A stretch of DNA of 64,000 nucleotides from Chromatiaceae bacterium. Lineage in GTDB: Bacteria > Pseudomonadota > Gammaproteobacteria > Chromatiales > Chromatiaceae. The stretch's first letter is position 1, and the number at the start of each line of letters is the position of its first letter. The DNA lies in the NCBI GenBank assembly GCA_013426805.1, contig JACDZG010000027.1:1-64000 (forward strand), in the 5' to 3' direction. The notes beneath the pieces are model-generated. The model made no database searches, was not told where the DNA came from, and was given only the letters and a program-made list of their open reading frames with translations. The translations under genes and the position numbers were made by a program. Shown here one piece after another: positions 26,905-37,129 of this stretch.

Positions 26905-27223
26905 AGCGATGGCGCGCCGTTCCAGTTCCGCAACCTGCCCGGATCCGCGTCCCGCCCACCCGGAGGACCCTTGCGAGTATCCGTTTTGTGTGTTTTGCGC
27001 CGGATTGGATCGGGAGACCTGACCTGAAGCGCGGTTTTCAATCGACCACTGTACCAGTCCCTGGTACACGTGGTACAACATCCACCGGCATTGAAGACCC
27101 GTGGCGCAACGTGCCGTGTCAGGATTTTGACGTGAGCCGCCCCAGGACGTTGCGGGGCCGGCAGCCGTGGCGCCGCGGCAGTGTTCAAGCTCGGATACCA
27201 ATCATGTGGCGGAGTTGTAACCC
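26905..27223. other. Upstream region of pilG with palindromic site
   Basis: No gene is seen. A perfect 8-bp inverted repeat, TGTACCAG-tcc-CTGGTACA, occupies 27050-27068, and a partial third copy (TGGTACAA) follows at 27071. This may be an operator for the chemosensory operon. Confidence 0.4.
27050..27068. promoter_or_regulatory. Palindromic operator-like site upstream of pilG
   Basis: TGTACCAG and CTGGTACA are exact reverse complements separated by 3 bp, about 155 bp upstream of the pilG start. A further TGGTACAA follows. No binding protein can be named. Confidence 0.35.
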
Positions 27224-27631
27224 ATGAATGACGCGGACGCGGACAGTGACCTGCGCGGGGCGCGGGTGCTCGTGATCGACGACAGCAAAACGATCCGGCG
27301 TGCCGCCGAGGGTCTGCTGACCAAGGCGGGCTGCGAGGTGCGAACCGCGCAGGACGGCTTCGAGGCGTTGGGCAAGATCATGGAGTTCAAGCCGGATTTG
27401 GTGTTTGTCGATATCATGATGCCGCGGCTGGACGGTTATCACACCTGTGCCCTGATCAAGGCCAATGCGCAACTGCGGCATACGCCGGTGGTGATGCTCT
27501 CCAGTAAGGACGGATTGTTCGACCGCGCGAAGGGCCGCCTGGTCGGGGCTGGTCTCTATCTGTCCAAGCCGTTCACCGGTGAGGAGTTGCTCGATGCGGT
27601 GCGCGGCTCGCTGCGGCGCCGCGCGGACTGA
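27224..27631 (+). CDS. pilG: Twitching motility response regulator PilG
   Basis: A 135-residue receiver protein. VLVIDDSKTIRRAAEGLL and LVFVDIMMPRLDGYHTCALI are characteristic of PilG, with the phospho-acceptor aspartate in FVDIMMP, the conserved serine in VVMLSSKDG and the lysine in LSKPF. PilG controls type IV pilus extension and cAMP signalling downstream of the Pil-Chp kinase. It is the first gene of pilG-pilH-pilI-pilJ-chpA-chpC, all in the same direction, with 58 bp to pilH. Confidence 0.93.
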   Translation: MNDADADSDLRGARVLVIDDSKTIRRAAEGLLTKAGCEVRTAQDGFEALGKIMEFKPDLVFVDIMMPRLDGYHTCALIKANAQLRHTPVVMLSSKDGLFDRAKGRLVGAGLYLSKPFTGEELLDAVRGSLRRRAD

Positions 27632-27689
27632 AGGATAGTTCTCTCAAAACCATGTGTTTCCGGCAATCGCCTGAGGCGATTTCTGTTAA

Positions 27690-28166
27690 ATGAAGAATCC
27701 ATCAATACCGAGTCGATCTATGACCATTGTTTCCCGCGGGCGCGACGAGGCTGGTCCCGGCGTCGGTACCGGTTCGCCCGACGGCGCGCTGGAACGCGCG
27801 GGAGCCACCGTGCTGATCGTCGATGACTCACCCACCGAGTGCCGCATCTTCTCCAGTATTCTGGCCAAGGTCGGGTACCGCGTCGAAACAGCGACCAACG
27901 GCGAGCAGGGGATCGAAATGGCGCGGCGGCTTCAGCCGGATCTCATCCTGATGGACGTGATCATGCCCGTGCTCAACGGCTTCCAGGCCACTCGTATGCT
28001 GCACCGGGACACGGCGACGGCAGGTATTCCGATCATCATGGTGACGACCAAGGACCAGTCTACCGACCGTGTCTGGGGGATGCGGCAAGGTGCCGTGGAT
28101 TATTTAATCAAACCGGTGGCCGCGGCCGAGTTGCTGGCGTGCGTCCAAGCGGCGCTCCAGCGCTGA
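27690..28166 (+). CDS. pilH: Twitching motility response regulator PilH
   Basis: A receiver domain with VLIVDDSPTECRIFSSILAK, LILMDVIMPVLNGFQATRML (phospho-acceptor aspartate), IIMVTTKDQSTDRVWGMRQG and YLIKPV. The D-S-P-T-E and T-K-D-Q-x-T-D motifs are typical of PilH. The family normally starts near the receiver core, so the ~35 extra N-terminal residues are either an extension or a mis-start; ATG at 27720 is an alternative. A small palindrome (AATCGCC-tga-GGCGATT, 27665-27681) lies just upstream. It is followed 6 bp later by pilI. Confidence 0.9.
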   Translation: MKNPSIPSRSMTIVSRGRDEAGPGVGTGSPDGALERAGATVLIVDDSPTECRIFSSILAKVGYRVETATNGEQGIEMARRLQPDLILMDVIMPVLNGFQATRMLHRDTATAGIPIIMVTTKDQSTDRVWGMRQGAVDYLIKPVAAAELLACVQAALQR

Positions 28167-28172
28167 GTCACA

Positions 28173-28769
28173 ATGGACGCACCGGTTGCCACAGGCGCTG
28201 CGCTGTTCGACCTGCTGGTGGCGGTCGAGGCCCGCTTTCGCGCACTGGTCACGCACCTGCCGCAGGACGCGCCGGTGGCGGGGCGCTGGTCGGGCATCCT
28301 GTTTCGGGTCGGTACCTCGCGGCTGCTCGCCCCACTGGATCAGGTGGTCGAGGTCTTGAGTGTTCCCGCCGACCTGACCCCGGTGCCGGGTACCAAGCCC
28401 TGGGTCCTGGGTGTCGCCAATAACCGCGGAACCTTGCTTCCACTTCTGGATTTGGCGGCCCTGACCCAGGGCGGCAGGCCGACGCGGCGGGAGACGGACC
28501 GCGTTCTGGTCGTGCCTCAGGATGGCCTGCCCTGCGGATTGGTGGCGAACGAGGTGCTCGGTATCCGTCATTTTACCGAGGCGCAACGATGTGCTGAGCC
28601 GTCCGCCGGGCTCGGTGTGTTGCAACCCTTCGCCCAAGGCGCTTTCCCGCTTGCGGGTGCGGTGGTTCCAGTGATTGCGCTGGACCTGCTGCTCGCGGAT
28701 CCTCTGGTCAGTCAGGATACTTCAACCGGACCCGGAGTCGGAACGCGATGGCGAAGCGAAGCGATCTAG
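28173..28769 (+). CDS. pilI: CheW-like coupling protein PilI
   Basis: A 198-residue CheW-domain protein that couples the chemoreceptor PilJ to the kinase ChpA. The family pattern is visible in [39 protein letters not shown] and a C-terminal [11 protein letters not shown]. The stop lies 22 bp inside the pilJ gene, so translation is coupled. It lacks membrane segments. Confidence 0.9.
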   Translation: MDAPVATGAALFDLLVAVEARFRALVTHLPQDAPVAGRWSGILFRVGTSRLLAPLDQVVEVLSVPADLTPVPGTKPWVLGVANNRGTLLPLLDLAALTQGGRPTRRETDRVLVVPQDGLPCGLVANEVLGIRHFTEAQRCAEPSAGLGVLQPFAQGAFPLAGAVVPVIALDLLLADPLVSQDTSTGPGVGTRWRSEAI

Positions 28770-30502
28770 AACAGACCAAGTGTGTTGCCGACGGCGCCAA
28801 TGGGGCGGTGATCGGCTGGGCGGTGTTCGCGCTGATCTGCGCCGCCCTGGCGCTGGCGAGCGATGTTTTGATGAGAAATAGCGCGGATGATCACGTGCGT
28901 TTGTCACTGGCGGTGACGGCTCAGCGGACCCTGGGTCAGCAGATGGCTCGTGCCGCGGACGCGGCGGTTGCCGGCGATCCGGGTGCTTTTGATCGGCTGC
29001 GGGCCGAACGGGATCAGATGCAGCGGGCGATGGACGCGCTGCAAGCGGGGTCGGTAGCCGACGGGTTGCCGGTCTTACCCTCAGGCCTGGAACCACAGCT
29101 GCGCGCCGCGCAGAACGCCTGGCTTGCCTATCGCGAGATGGCGGATCGCATCCTTGATGCACAGGCTGATCTGCTGGGGATGCGCGACCTGATGCAGTCC
29201 ACCACCGCCCTGCTGTGGAGCCCAATACGCGCCGACGTCGATGCGCTGCGCAAACTGGCGCCGCGGGCGCTTCCGGCGATTGATGCCCTGGCACCTTTGC
29301 AGGAGGCCGGGGCCGTGTTCGATACCGCGCTGGACACCTTGGTGGAGGCCTATCGTGAGGCGCCGCCGGCAGCGCGGGTCGGACCCGTACCGGTCGGCCC
29401 CTGGGCGGCGCCGCTGTTCACTGTCCTGGCACTGGCTGGGCTGTTCGCGTTCGGCGCCGGCCTGGTGATGGATGCGCGGCGACGCGTGGCGGCTGCGCTG
29501 GCCCAGAGTGGGTGCGACGAGCAGGCCATTCTGCGGCTCCTCGACGAGATGGGCAATCTGGCCGACGGCGACTTGACCGTGACGGCCACGGTAACCGAGG
29601 ACAAGACCGGGGCCATCGCCGACGCGGTCAATTTCGCGGTGGAGGCGTTGCGGGGCCTGGTTGCGACCATCAACGCGACGGCTGCCAAGGTGGCGCAGGC
29701 GTCACAGGAAAACCGCTCCATCGCCGTCCAGTTGACTGGGGCGGCCGCGGCGCAGTCCGCGCAGATCACGCTGGCGTCTGGTGCCGTTCGGTCATTGACC
29801 GAGCAGATCGATGAAGTTGCCAACAACGCCATCGCGTCGGCCGAGGTAGCCTCGCGATCGGTCCAAGTGGCGGGGCGGGGTGCCCGGACCGTGCGTGACA
29901 CCATTGCGGGCATGGACGCGATTCGCGAACAGATTCAAGAGACCGCGAAGCGTATCAAGCGTCTCGGCGAGAGTTCTCAGGAAATCGGCGAAATCGTCGA
30001 GTTGATCGACGACATCGCCGATCAGACCAATATCCTGGCCCTGAACGCCGCCATGCAGGCGGCGATGGCCGGCGACGCCGGACGCGGTTTTGCGGTGGTC
30101 GCCGATGAGGTGCAGCGCCTCGCCGAGCGTTCGCGTAACGCGACCAAACAAATCGAGGTGCTGGTGCGCACGATTCAGGCCGACACCAATGAGGCGGTGA
30201 GTTCCATGGAGGCCAGCACCGCGGGCGTGGTGGAGGGGGCGAAGCTGGCCGCGAACGCCGGGGAGGCGCTACGTGAGATCGAGAACGTCTCGACTTATAT
30301 CGCCGACCTGACCAAGCGCATCGCCGATTCCTCGGCGCGTCAGTCCGCTCAGTCGGCGGAGATCAACGAGACGGTTCAGGCGATCCGGGGGATCACCGAG
30401 GAGAACGCGGACGGGACCCGGCGCGCCGCCGCGGCGGTGGAGGAGCTTGTGAGTCTGGTCACCGAACTGCAGCGTTCGGTGGCGGGTTTTCGGTTGAGCT
30501 AA
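28748..30502 (+). CDS. pilJ: Type IV pilus methyl-accepting chemotaxis protein PilJ
   Basis: A 584-residue chemoreceptor with two membrane segments (about residues 18-38, [17 protein letters not shown], and 220-240, [19 protein letters not shown]) enclosing a helical periplasmic sensing region. A HAMP-like linker follows ([20 protein letters not shown]), then the cytoplasmic signalling hairpin with the tip [20 protein letters not shown] and [15 protein letters not shown]. It is shorter than the Pseudomonas PilJ. It overlaps pilI and precedes chpA. Confidence 0.92.
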   Translation: MAKRSDLEQTKCVADGANGAVIGWAVFALICAALALASDVLMRNSADDHVRLSLAVTAQRTLGQQMARAADAAVAGDPGAFDRLRAERDQMQRAMDALQAGSVADGLPVLPSGLEPQLRAAQNAWLAYREMADRILDAQADLLGMRDLMQSTTALLWSPIRADVDALRKLAPRALPAIDALAPLQEAGAVFDTALDTLVEAYREAPPAARVGPVPVGPWAAPLFTVLALAGLFAFGAGLVMDARRRVAAALAQSGCDEQAILRLLDEMGNLADGDLTVTATVTEDKTGAIADAVNFAVEALRGLVATINATAAKVAQASQENRSIAVQLTGAAAAQSAQITLASGAVRSLTEQIDEVANNAIASAEVASRSVQVAGRGARTVRDTIAGMDAIREQIQETAKRIKRLGESSQEIGEIVELIDDIADQTNILALNAAMQAAMAGDAGRGFAVVADEVQRLAERSRNATKQIEVLVRTIQADTNEAVSSMEASTAGVVEGAKLAANAGEALREIENVSTYIADLTKRIADSSARQSAQSAEINETVQAIRGITEENADGTRRAAAAVEELVSLVTELQRSVAGFRLS

Positions 30503-30571
30503 TGGACCGCGGCCTGGCTCACGGCCTGTTTCAGTGCCTTGTCCAAGGCCTCACCCAGGGGCAGTGATCCC

Positions 30572-33500
30572 ATGGCAGAAAAGGTTGTCGGCGGTCTGAA
30601 GTGGGTCAAGAGCGAAATCGCCGCGACCCTGCGGCGGGTTACCGAACGCGTGGAAGCCTACGGGCAAACCAGCGAACCCGGGTCCCTGGCCGATGCGGTG
30701 GACGCCCTGTTCGAGGTTCGCGGTGTGCTGCTCGCGTTGCAGCTCACCCTGCCCGCGCGTCTGGTGGACGAGATGCAGCGCTTATGCGATGCCATGGCCG
30801 AGGGTCGCGTGCGCAGTCCCAAGGAGGCTGCCGAGGCCATGATGCTGGCCCTGATCCAGTTGCCCAACCACCTGGATCGATTGGACCTCGGCGGCGCGAT
30901 CGACCCCCTGAGCCTGTGGCCGGCCATCAACGATCTGCGCGCATCGCGGGGTGCTTCGCCGCTGACTCAGGCGGAGCTGCTGGTTCCGGGTTCGGTACTG
31001 GCCGAGGAGGAGGAAGACCTGCCGCCGGAGGCGCTGGAGGCGCTCACCGCGGTCTTTCGCAAGGTGCGTCCGCACTTTCACCGCGATCTGGTCGAGTGGT
31101 ACCGCCCCGCGACCAGCAGCGCAGGCCTGATCAAACTCGGGCGTCTGTTCCATCAACTCCACCGGTTCTTGAAGGACGGCATCCTGGCGGATTTATTTCG
31201 CTTGGCCGAGGCCTATGCAGTGGGCCTGCAAGGCGGGGAGATCGTCGACGATGCGCAAGCACAGGCTTTGGTCGGGCGCTTGGATCGGGTCTTCAAGTCG
31301 CTGGTCGATACCCCGCCCGAATGGCCCGACGCCGAAGCGCGCCAATTGATCGAGGTCTTTCTCGGCGCGCTGTTCAATACCTCGATCCAGACGTCCAGTG
31401 TGGACGATATCCAGGCCCATTATCAGCGGGTGCATGGATTGGCGGCCGGCCGATCGCGCGCGGGCGATGCTCTGGCCGGTCTGGCGCAGGCGATGTTGAG
31501 CGAGCTGACGCCCCTGAAGGAACGACTGGACGCCTTTGTGCGCGGCGCGCGCGCTGATCGGACCCCGCTGGACGAGATCCGGACGGGTCTGCGGGTTCTG
31601 GCACGCACGTTGGATGTTGCCGATACCGGCGATCTGCCCGAGCGTTTGCGCCTGCTGGCGGATGGTTTCGGCGAGCTGGTGCAGACCGGAACGGCCGAGG
31701 AGGTCCAGCGGCTGGAAGCGCTGGCGGCCGACTTGCTGAGCATTGAGGCCGTGATCCAGGCCTATGCGGAGCATCGTGACCCCCCGACGGACAGTGTCAT
31801 CGCGCCCGGACTCTATGCCGGTGAATTGCAGAAGGCGACCCTGCGCGAGGCTCGGGCGGAATTCGTGGGCGTGCGGGACGCGATCCTTGCCTGCCGTGTG
31901 CAGGGGGCGCATCCGGCCCGTTTCCGCGAAGTGCCCGAGTGCCTGTCACGGGTGGCCGGAGCCTTGCAGATCCTTGGCGACGATGCGGCGGCTCAGGTCG
32001 CCACGGACCTCGCGGTCTTGGTTCGGCGCGGTTATCTGGCGGCGGAGCGCTGGCCGCGGAACTTGGAGTTCGGCTTTCTGGCGGACGCCATCGCCGCTTT
32101 GGAACTCCACATCGAGCATGTCGAAGAAGGCGAGCCGGAGGATCACGACCTGATTCGCCAGTCTGCCGCTGCGTTAGTTGACCTTAATCGTGCACTGGGT
32201 GCCGACACCGATACCGGTGCCGCGCCAGGCGATGTGGACCAGGCCGGCGCAGTGGAGCGCATTGCTGCCGCGGCCGACGGTGACGCGGTCGCGGCGGCTG
32301 CCGATGCGCGTGCAGCGCATCCCGCCCAAGCAGTCGGGATCTCGCCCGAGTTTCTCGACATTTTCCTGGAGGAGGCGCAGGAGGAGGCGCAAGCAATCGG
32401 CGAGCAATTCGCGCGGTGGCAAGACAACCTGGCCGATGACGGCGATCTGCGTGCGTTGCGTCGTAGCTTCCATACCCTCAAAGGGAGCGGGCGGCTGGTT
32501 GGTGCCGTGCGGATCGCCGACCTCGCGCAGGCCGCCGAGGGTCTCCTCAACGGTTTGACGGGGCCGGCTTTCGTCCCGGATGCCGTCCGTGTCGCTTGGC
32601 TGACCGAGGTGGTTGCGGTGCTGCCGAATCTGATCGCCGCCGAGGCGAACCAGCGTCCGCTGGACATCGCCGGCCTGGTGTCGCGGGCGGCGCAACTGGA
32701 GCAGCCGTCCGGGACCGGATCGGCCGCTTTGACGTTCTCGGATGTTCAGTCGGCGGACGCGCCGGCGAGCGCGTGGCCGGAGTCGTCGGATGTGCTCGCG
32801 CCCGCCGCGCGTCCGGATCGCCCGCGGCCCGAGGGGGGCGAGGCGATCGGGTCCGGATCCGGCACCGACGTGGCCGCGGCGATGGCGCCGTGGCCGATGG
32901 AGGGGTTACTCGTCGAATCGGCTGACCGCTGGTTTCAGGCGCAACGCGACTGGCTCAATGCGCCGTCGGCAGCGGCACCCGTGGTCGCCGCCGTGGCCGC
33001 GCCCGCGGAACCGCGCGCCGACGCGGTGACGGCGGCGGACTTGACGGATCACGCCAGCGTTTTCGTCGCGGACAACGAACTCCTGGCCATCTTTCGTGCC
33101 GAGAGCCTGGGTCACCTGGATGAAGTGCGTGCCTTTCTGGTGCGGGCGGCAGCCGGTGACGCGGTGCCGCATGAGCGGACCGTGCGCGCGCTGCATACGC
33201 TTAGCGGCAGTGCCAGGATGTCGGGAATCGACTCGATTGCGGACGTCGCGCGGTTACTGGAGCGGCGTCTGCGGGCGCTGCAGATCGCGGTCGAGGCGGC
33301 CACGGTGCTGACCTTGGAGCTGATCGAGCGGGCCGTGGAGGGCATTGCGCAGCGCATCGCGGAACTTCCCGCGATCGATACCGGGGCGGATCTGTTGCTC
33401 GCTCTGGCCGCGGACCTGACCGCCATGACGGGGCCGGAGGGCATACTCGAGGTGGTGCGGGAGGTGCCTGCGGTGCAGACACCGTCGCTTGATAGGGATC

Positions 33501-36043
33501 TCGATGGTTCCAGCCTGCCGCCGCTGTGGTTGCCTGAAGCCGTGCCGGTGGTATCCGACCACGATGATACGTCTGGCCCGGTGGAGGCAGTGAGTGTCTT
33601 GCTGGATCAGGGACTGCTCCAGCCGCGGTTCATCGACCCGGCGCAATCCGCTACGCGGTCGGCGCCTGATCCCGCGTCGCCGGACGATCACGCCGATCAG
33701 GATCTCTTGAGCCTGTTCATCGACGACGGCCGCGATCTGCTCGACGGGATCGATGCCAAGCTTCGAAGCTGGCAGTTGGCGCCTCAAGACCTTGGTGTGC
33801 TTGACGGGATCAACCGGCTGCTGCATACGCTCAAGGGCAGTGCCCGCCTGGCTGGTCTGACGCCCATCGGTGACCTGAGCCATGCGCTGGAGACGCGGCT
33901 GACCGCGCTGCGCGCTGCGCGTGGGCAGGTCGACGATACGACCCTGGAGTTGGCGCAGCGGACCGTCGACACCCTGTCACTCCAAATGGATGCGCTGGAG
34001 CAGCACACCGCGCTCCCGCGCGCCGCCGCCCTGGTGGCGGCTTTGAATGAGGCGCCGGAACCGATTCCAACGGGTTCGACGGACGACACTGAACTGGCGA
34101 TCCTGCGCTCGGCCGTCAGTGCTGCTGCTGCCGATGCGTTCGCGCCTCCCGTGGTTGCGGCGGCACCGGAGCCCATGTCGGTTCCGGCGGGTGGAGCCAA
34201 GGACGTCGCAGCGGTGACGGTGCCGCAGGTTCGGGTGCGCTCCGACCTCATCAACCGGCTGGTCGATGCGGCCGGTGAGATCGGTCTGTACCGCGCGCGG
34301 CTTACCCAACGTAACGGTTTACTGAGTGTCGGTCTCGGGGAATTCGACCAGACCGTGCGGCGATTGCGCGATCAGTTGCGCCAGTTGGAGACCGAAACCG
34401 AGACCCAAGTGCGCTCCCATTCCGAGCCCGAGGGGGCGGTTGAAGCGTCGGGACCCGCCTTCGATCCGCTGGAACTGGACCGTCTTTCGACTTTTCAGCA
34501 ACTCTTCGGCAGTCTGGCCGAGACACTGAACGATCTGGTCAGTCTGCGGGACCTGCTGGGCGGTTACCAACGCGAGTCCGCGGATCTGCTGACCCAGCAA
34601 GCGCGGCTGGCGAGCGATGTGCAGGACGGGTTGCTGCGTACGCGGATGGTGCCCTTTGTTCAGGTGGTTCCGCGGCTGCATCGGCTGGTGCGCCAGACGG
34701 CGGAAAGCTTGGGCAAGTCCGCCCGCTTGGAGGTGATCGGGCCGGAGGTGGAACTCGACCGCTCGATCCTCGACCGCCTGGCGGCGCCTCTGGAACATTT
34801 GCTGCGCAATGCCGTGGACCACGGCCTGGAGGCACCGCCGCAACGTGCCGCCGCCGGCAAGCCGGCCGTCGGGACTGTCACCCTGGCCCTGAGCCGGGAG
34901 GGCAACGAGGTGGTGATTCACCTGAGCGACGATGGCCGCGGGCTTGATCTGGCGGCGATCCGCAGCCAAGCAGTCGCCCGCGGCCTGGTGTCGGCACAGG
35001 CGGAACTCGAGGCCGATGCGCTGATGCAGTTTGTCTTCGAACCGGGCTTCACGACCTTGGAGCAGGTCACGCAGATTTCCGGACGCGGCGTCGGTCTGGA
35101 CGTGGTGGCTTCTGAAATCAAGGCCGCCAACGGCACCATCGACCTCGGTTCGATCCCTGGGCAAGGCGCACGGTTCAGTATCCGACTCCCGCTGACACTC
35201 GCCATCCTGGATGCCTTCCTGGTGCGGGTGGGTGCGAGTGTCTACGCGTTGCCTCATGCCTCCATCGAGGGCGCCGCGCGCATCGGTCGGGAGGATCTCG
35301 CGGCGATCTATCAGGGGCGGGGCCGGGACTTCGATTATCAGGGTCACGCGTATCGGGTGGCTTATCTGGGCCGGTTGCTCGATCCCGGTCTGGAGCCCCG
35401 CCTGGGTGAGCAGCGCTGGCTGCCGCTGCTGCTGGCGCGGGTGGGCGATCTGCGGGTGGCCTTGCAGGTGGATGCCTTGATCGAGAGTGCCCGGATCCTC
35501 GTCAAACCCTTGGGCGCGCAGTTGGCCACGGTGCGCTGGCTGGCCGGCGGCACGATCCTGCCGGATGGGCGAGTCGCCTTGATTCTGGATGCGCTCGCCT
35601 TGTTACGCTCCGGTGCCATCCATGATTATTTGCCCCCCAGCCAGGGCGTCGCCGTTGCCGCGCATCAGTCGGTCTGTGTGATGGTCGTGGATGACTCCCT
35701 GACCGTGCGCCGGGTCACCGCGCGCTTGCTGCGGCGCCGGCAGATGGAGGTGATCACCGCCAGGGATGGTGTCGAGGCGCTGACCTTGCTCGACGCGCGG
35801 CGGCCCGACCTGATCCTGTTGGATATCGAGATGCCGCGGATGGACGGTTATGAACTCACCCGCCACATCCGCCGGTCGGAGCGGTTGCGCGATCTGCCGA
35901 TCATCATGATCACCTCACGGGCCGGGCCGAAACATCGCGATCATGCTCTGGCGCTCGGGGTCAACCGCTATCTCAGCAAGCCGTTCCAGGAGTCCGATTT
36001 GCTCGACGAGATCACCTCCCTGCTGGCGGAGCAACAGCCATGA
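30572..36043 (+). CDS. chpA: Hybrid chemotaxis kinase ChpA/PilL (multi-Hpt CheA-like)
   Basis: A 1823-residue hybrid histidine kinase. The first ~600 residues are helical. Three clear Hpt phosphotransfer sites follow: HTLKGSGRL (His ~634), HTLSGSARM (His ~875) and HTLKGSARL (His ~1085). Then come the dimerisation region, a CheA ATPase domain (N box LLRNAVDHGLE at about 1413, DDGRGLD, GRGVGLDVV), a CheW-like domain and a C-terminal receiver (VMVVDDSLTVRRVTARLL; phospho-acceptor Asp ~1751 in LLDIEMPRMDGYEL). It phosphorylates PilG and PilH to direct pilus activity. The ATG at 30572 is taken as start. It overlaps chpC by 4 bp. Confidence 0.93.
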   Translation: MAEKVVGGLKWVKSEIAATLRRVTERVEAYGQTSEPGSLADAVDALFEVRGVLLALQLTLPARLVDEMQRLCDAMAEGRVRSPKEAAEAMMLALIQLPNHLDRLDLGGAIDPLSLWPAINDLRASRGASPLTQAELLVPGSVLAEEEEDLPPEALEALTAVFRKVRPHFHRDLVEWYRPATSSAGLIKLGRLFHQLHRFLKDGILADLFRLAEAYAVGLQGGEIVDDAQAQALVGRLDRVFKSLVDTPPEWPDAEARQLIEVFLGALFNTSIQTSSVDDIQAHYQRVHGLAAGRSRAGDALAGLAQAMLSELTPLKERLDAFVRGARADRTPLDEIRTGLRVLARTLDVADTGDLPERLRLLADGFGELVQTGTAEEVQRLEALAADLLSIEAVIQAYAEHRDPPTDSVIAPGLYAGELQKATLREARAEFVGVRDAILACRVQGAHPARFREVPECLSRVAGALQILGDDAAAQVATDLAVLVRRGYLAAERWPRNLEFGFLADAIAALELHIEHVEEGEPEDHDLIRQSAAALVDLNRALGADTDTGAAPGDVDQAGAVERIAAAADGDAVAAAADARAAHPAQAVGISPEFLDIFLEEAQEEAQAIGEQFARWQDNLADDGDLRALRRSFHTLKGSGRLVGAVRIADLAQAAEGLLNGLTGPAFVPDAVRVAWLTEVVAVLPNLIAAEANQRPLDIAGLVSRAAQLEQPSGTGSAALTFSDVQSADAPASAWPESSDVLAPAARPDRPRPEGGEAIGSGSGTDVAAAMAPWPMEGLLVESADRWFQAQRDWLNAPSAAAPVVAAVAAPAEPRADAVTAADLTDHASVFVADNELLAIFRAESLGHLDEVRAFLVRAAAGDAVPHERTVRALHTLSGSARMSGIDSIADVARLLERRLRALQIAVEAATVLTLELIERAVEGIAQRIAELPAIDTGADLLLALAADLTAMTGPEGILEVVREVPAVQTPSLDRDLDGSSLPPLWLPEAVPVVSDHDDTSGPVEAVSVLLDQGLLQPRFIDPAQSATRSAPDPASPDDHADQDLLSLFIDDGRDLLDGIDAKLRSWQLAPQDLGVLDGINRLLHTLKGSARLAGLTPIGDLSHALETRLTALRAARGQVDDTTLELAQRTVDTLSLQMDALEQHTALPRAAALVAALNEAPEPIPTGSTDDTELAILRSAVSAAAADAFAPPVVAAAPEPMSVPAGGAKDVAAVTVPQVRVRSDLINRLVDAAGEIGLYRARLTQRNGLLSVGLGEFDQTVRRLRDQLRQLETETETQVRSHSEPEGAVEASGPAFDPLELDRLSTFQQLFGSLAETLNDLVSLRDLLGGYQRESADLLTQQARLASDVQDGLLRTRMVPFVQVVPRLHRLVRQTAESLGKSARLEVIGPEVELDRSILDRLAAPLEHLLRNAVDHGLEAPPQRAAAGKPAVGTVTLALSREGNEVVIHLSDDGRGLDLAAIRSQAVARGLVSAQAELEADALMQFVFEPGFTTLEQVTQISGRGVGLDVVASEIKAANGTIDLGSIPGQGARFSIRLPLTLAILDAFLVRVGASVYALPHASIEGAARIGREDLAAIYQGRGRDFDYQGHAYRVAYLGRLLDPGLEPRLGEQRWLPLLLARVGDLRVALQVDALIESARILVKPLGAQLATVRWLAGGTILPDGRVALILDALALLRSGAIHDYLPPSQGVAVAAHQSVCVMVVDDSLTVRRVTARLLRRRQMEVITARDGVEALTLLDARRPDLILLDIEMPRMDGYELTRHIRRSERLRDLPIIMITSRAGPKHRDHALALGVNRYLSKPFQESDLLDEITSLLAEQQP

Positions 36044-36609
36044 ACCAGGATGAACAGACGCTGCGGGTCCTGCTGCTGCCGGTGCCGTGCGTTCCGGACC
36101 CCTGGGACCTGTTGCTGCCGGGGGCCGCGGTCGCCGAGATCGTGCGCGCCGAGCCGCTGACGGCCGCCGAGTCAAGGGCGCCGGACTGGCTGATCGGCTA
36201 TCTGGCGTGGCGCGGGTTGCAGTTGCCGGTGATCCGTGTGGCCGCCCCGGACCTGTCGTCCGACGACCAGTTACGTCATCGTCAGGCCGTCGTGTGCCAT
36301 GCCCCGGGGGGTGACCCGAGTCTGGCCTTTGTCGCTATCGAGAGCCCCGGGGTGCCCCGGCTGGAGCGTGTCACGCCGCAGAGCGTGACCGCACAGCCCG
36401 CGCTTGCAACTCAGGTAGGACATCCGTTTCTTCAGGTCACTCTGCGTCTGCGAGGCCGCCCCGCGGCCCTGGTGGACCTCGATGCGATCGAGCGCGCCGT
36501 GCTGGCCTCGCTGCCGGGCGATGAGGTGCCGCCAGGTGATGCGTCAGACATCGGTCAGACAACGACAACGACCGAGCCGCCAAAGGCATTCCCAAATGGA
36601 CTTGTTTAA
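36040..36609 (+). CDS. chpC: CheW-domain protein, ChpC-like
   Basis: A 189-residue protein with a divergent CheW fold (VLLLPVPCVPDPWDLLLPG, APDWLIGYLAWRGLQLPVIR, FLQVTLRLRGRPAALVDLDA). It overlaps chpA by 4 bp, so it is translationally coupled and probably an accessory coupling protein of the Pil-Chp array. The last 30 residues are a low-complexity tail with a run of threonines. No cheR-like pilK or cheB-like chpB gene is present in this cluster. Confidence 0.75.
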   Translation: MNQDEQTLRVLLLPVPCVPDPWDLLLPGAAVAEIVRAEPLTAAESRAPDWLIGYLAWRGLQLPVIRVAAPDLSSDDQLRHRQAVVCHAPGGDPSLAFVAIESPGVPRLERVTPQSVTAQPALATQVGHPFLQVTLRLRGRPAALVDLDAIERAVLASLPGDEVPPGDASDIGQTTTTTEPPKAFPNGLV

Positions 36610-36620
36610 CTTATGGAGGG

Positions 36621-37043
36621 TCAGGAGATCGCCATATCCGCCGTATGCGAGCGCGCGTGCAGGGCATAGAGCACGTCTTCGTCGGTGATGTGATCGACCA
36701 GCCAGTCCTGGGTGAGATCGAGGGCGCGGTCGGCCAGATCCTGGCTGGGACCGAAGGTTGCCAGGTCTTCCGCCAGGGCGTCCAGTCGCTTGAAGAATGC
36801 CGCGTGGAGTGCCTGGTGCGTCGCCAGCGCAGGATAGGCGTGGTCCCGCATGAAGGACTCCTCGGTGGAGAAGTGGCTCGCGGCGTAGTCACGCATGAAC
36901 GCGAGTGCTTCCTCGACCGCCTGGAGCTCGTCGCGTTCCAGGATGCGTTGATAGAGCCGGTGGGACGCCTCGAAAAATCCCTGGTGTTGATGGTCGATCT
37001 CGGCGATGCCGACGGAGTAGACGTCTGACCAGTCGCGCAGCAT
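36621..37043 (-). CDS. Bacteriohemerythrin
   Basis: A 140-residue four-helix-bundle O2-binding protein. The di-iron ligands are visible in IAEIDHQHQGFFE, HFSTEESFMRDHAYP, THQALHAAFF and VDHITDEDVLY. The length is standard. It is presumably used for oxygen sensing, storage or delivery in a microaerophilic or anaerobic phototroph. It is convergent with the pil-chp operon, the two stops being about 10 bp apart. Confidence 0.92.
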   Translation of the reverse strand: MLRDWSDVYSVGIAEIDHQHQGFFEASHRLYQRILERDELQAVEEALAFMRDYAASHFSTEESFMRDHAYPALATHQALHAAFFKRLDALAEDLATFGPSQDLADRALDLTQDWLVDHITDEDVLYALHARSHTADMAIS

Positions 37044-37129
37044 GGGTCACCTGTGTGGTTGGGTTGGCGGTCTTTGACCGGACATTATCGGCGAACGCTC
37101 GGGCGATGGGTACGGTGGGTTGCTTTGTT

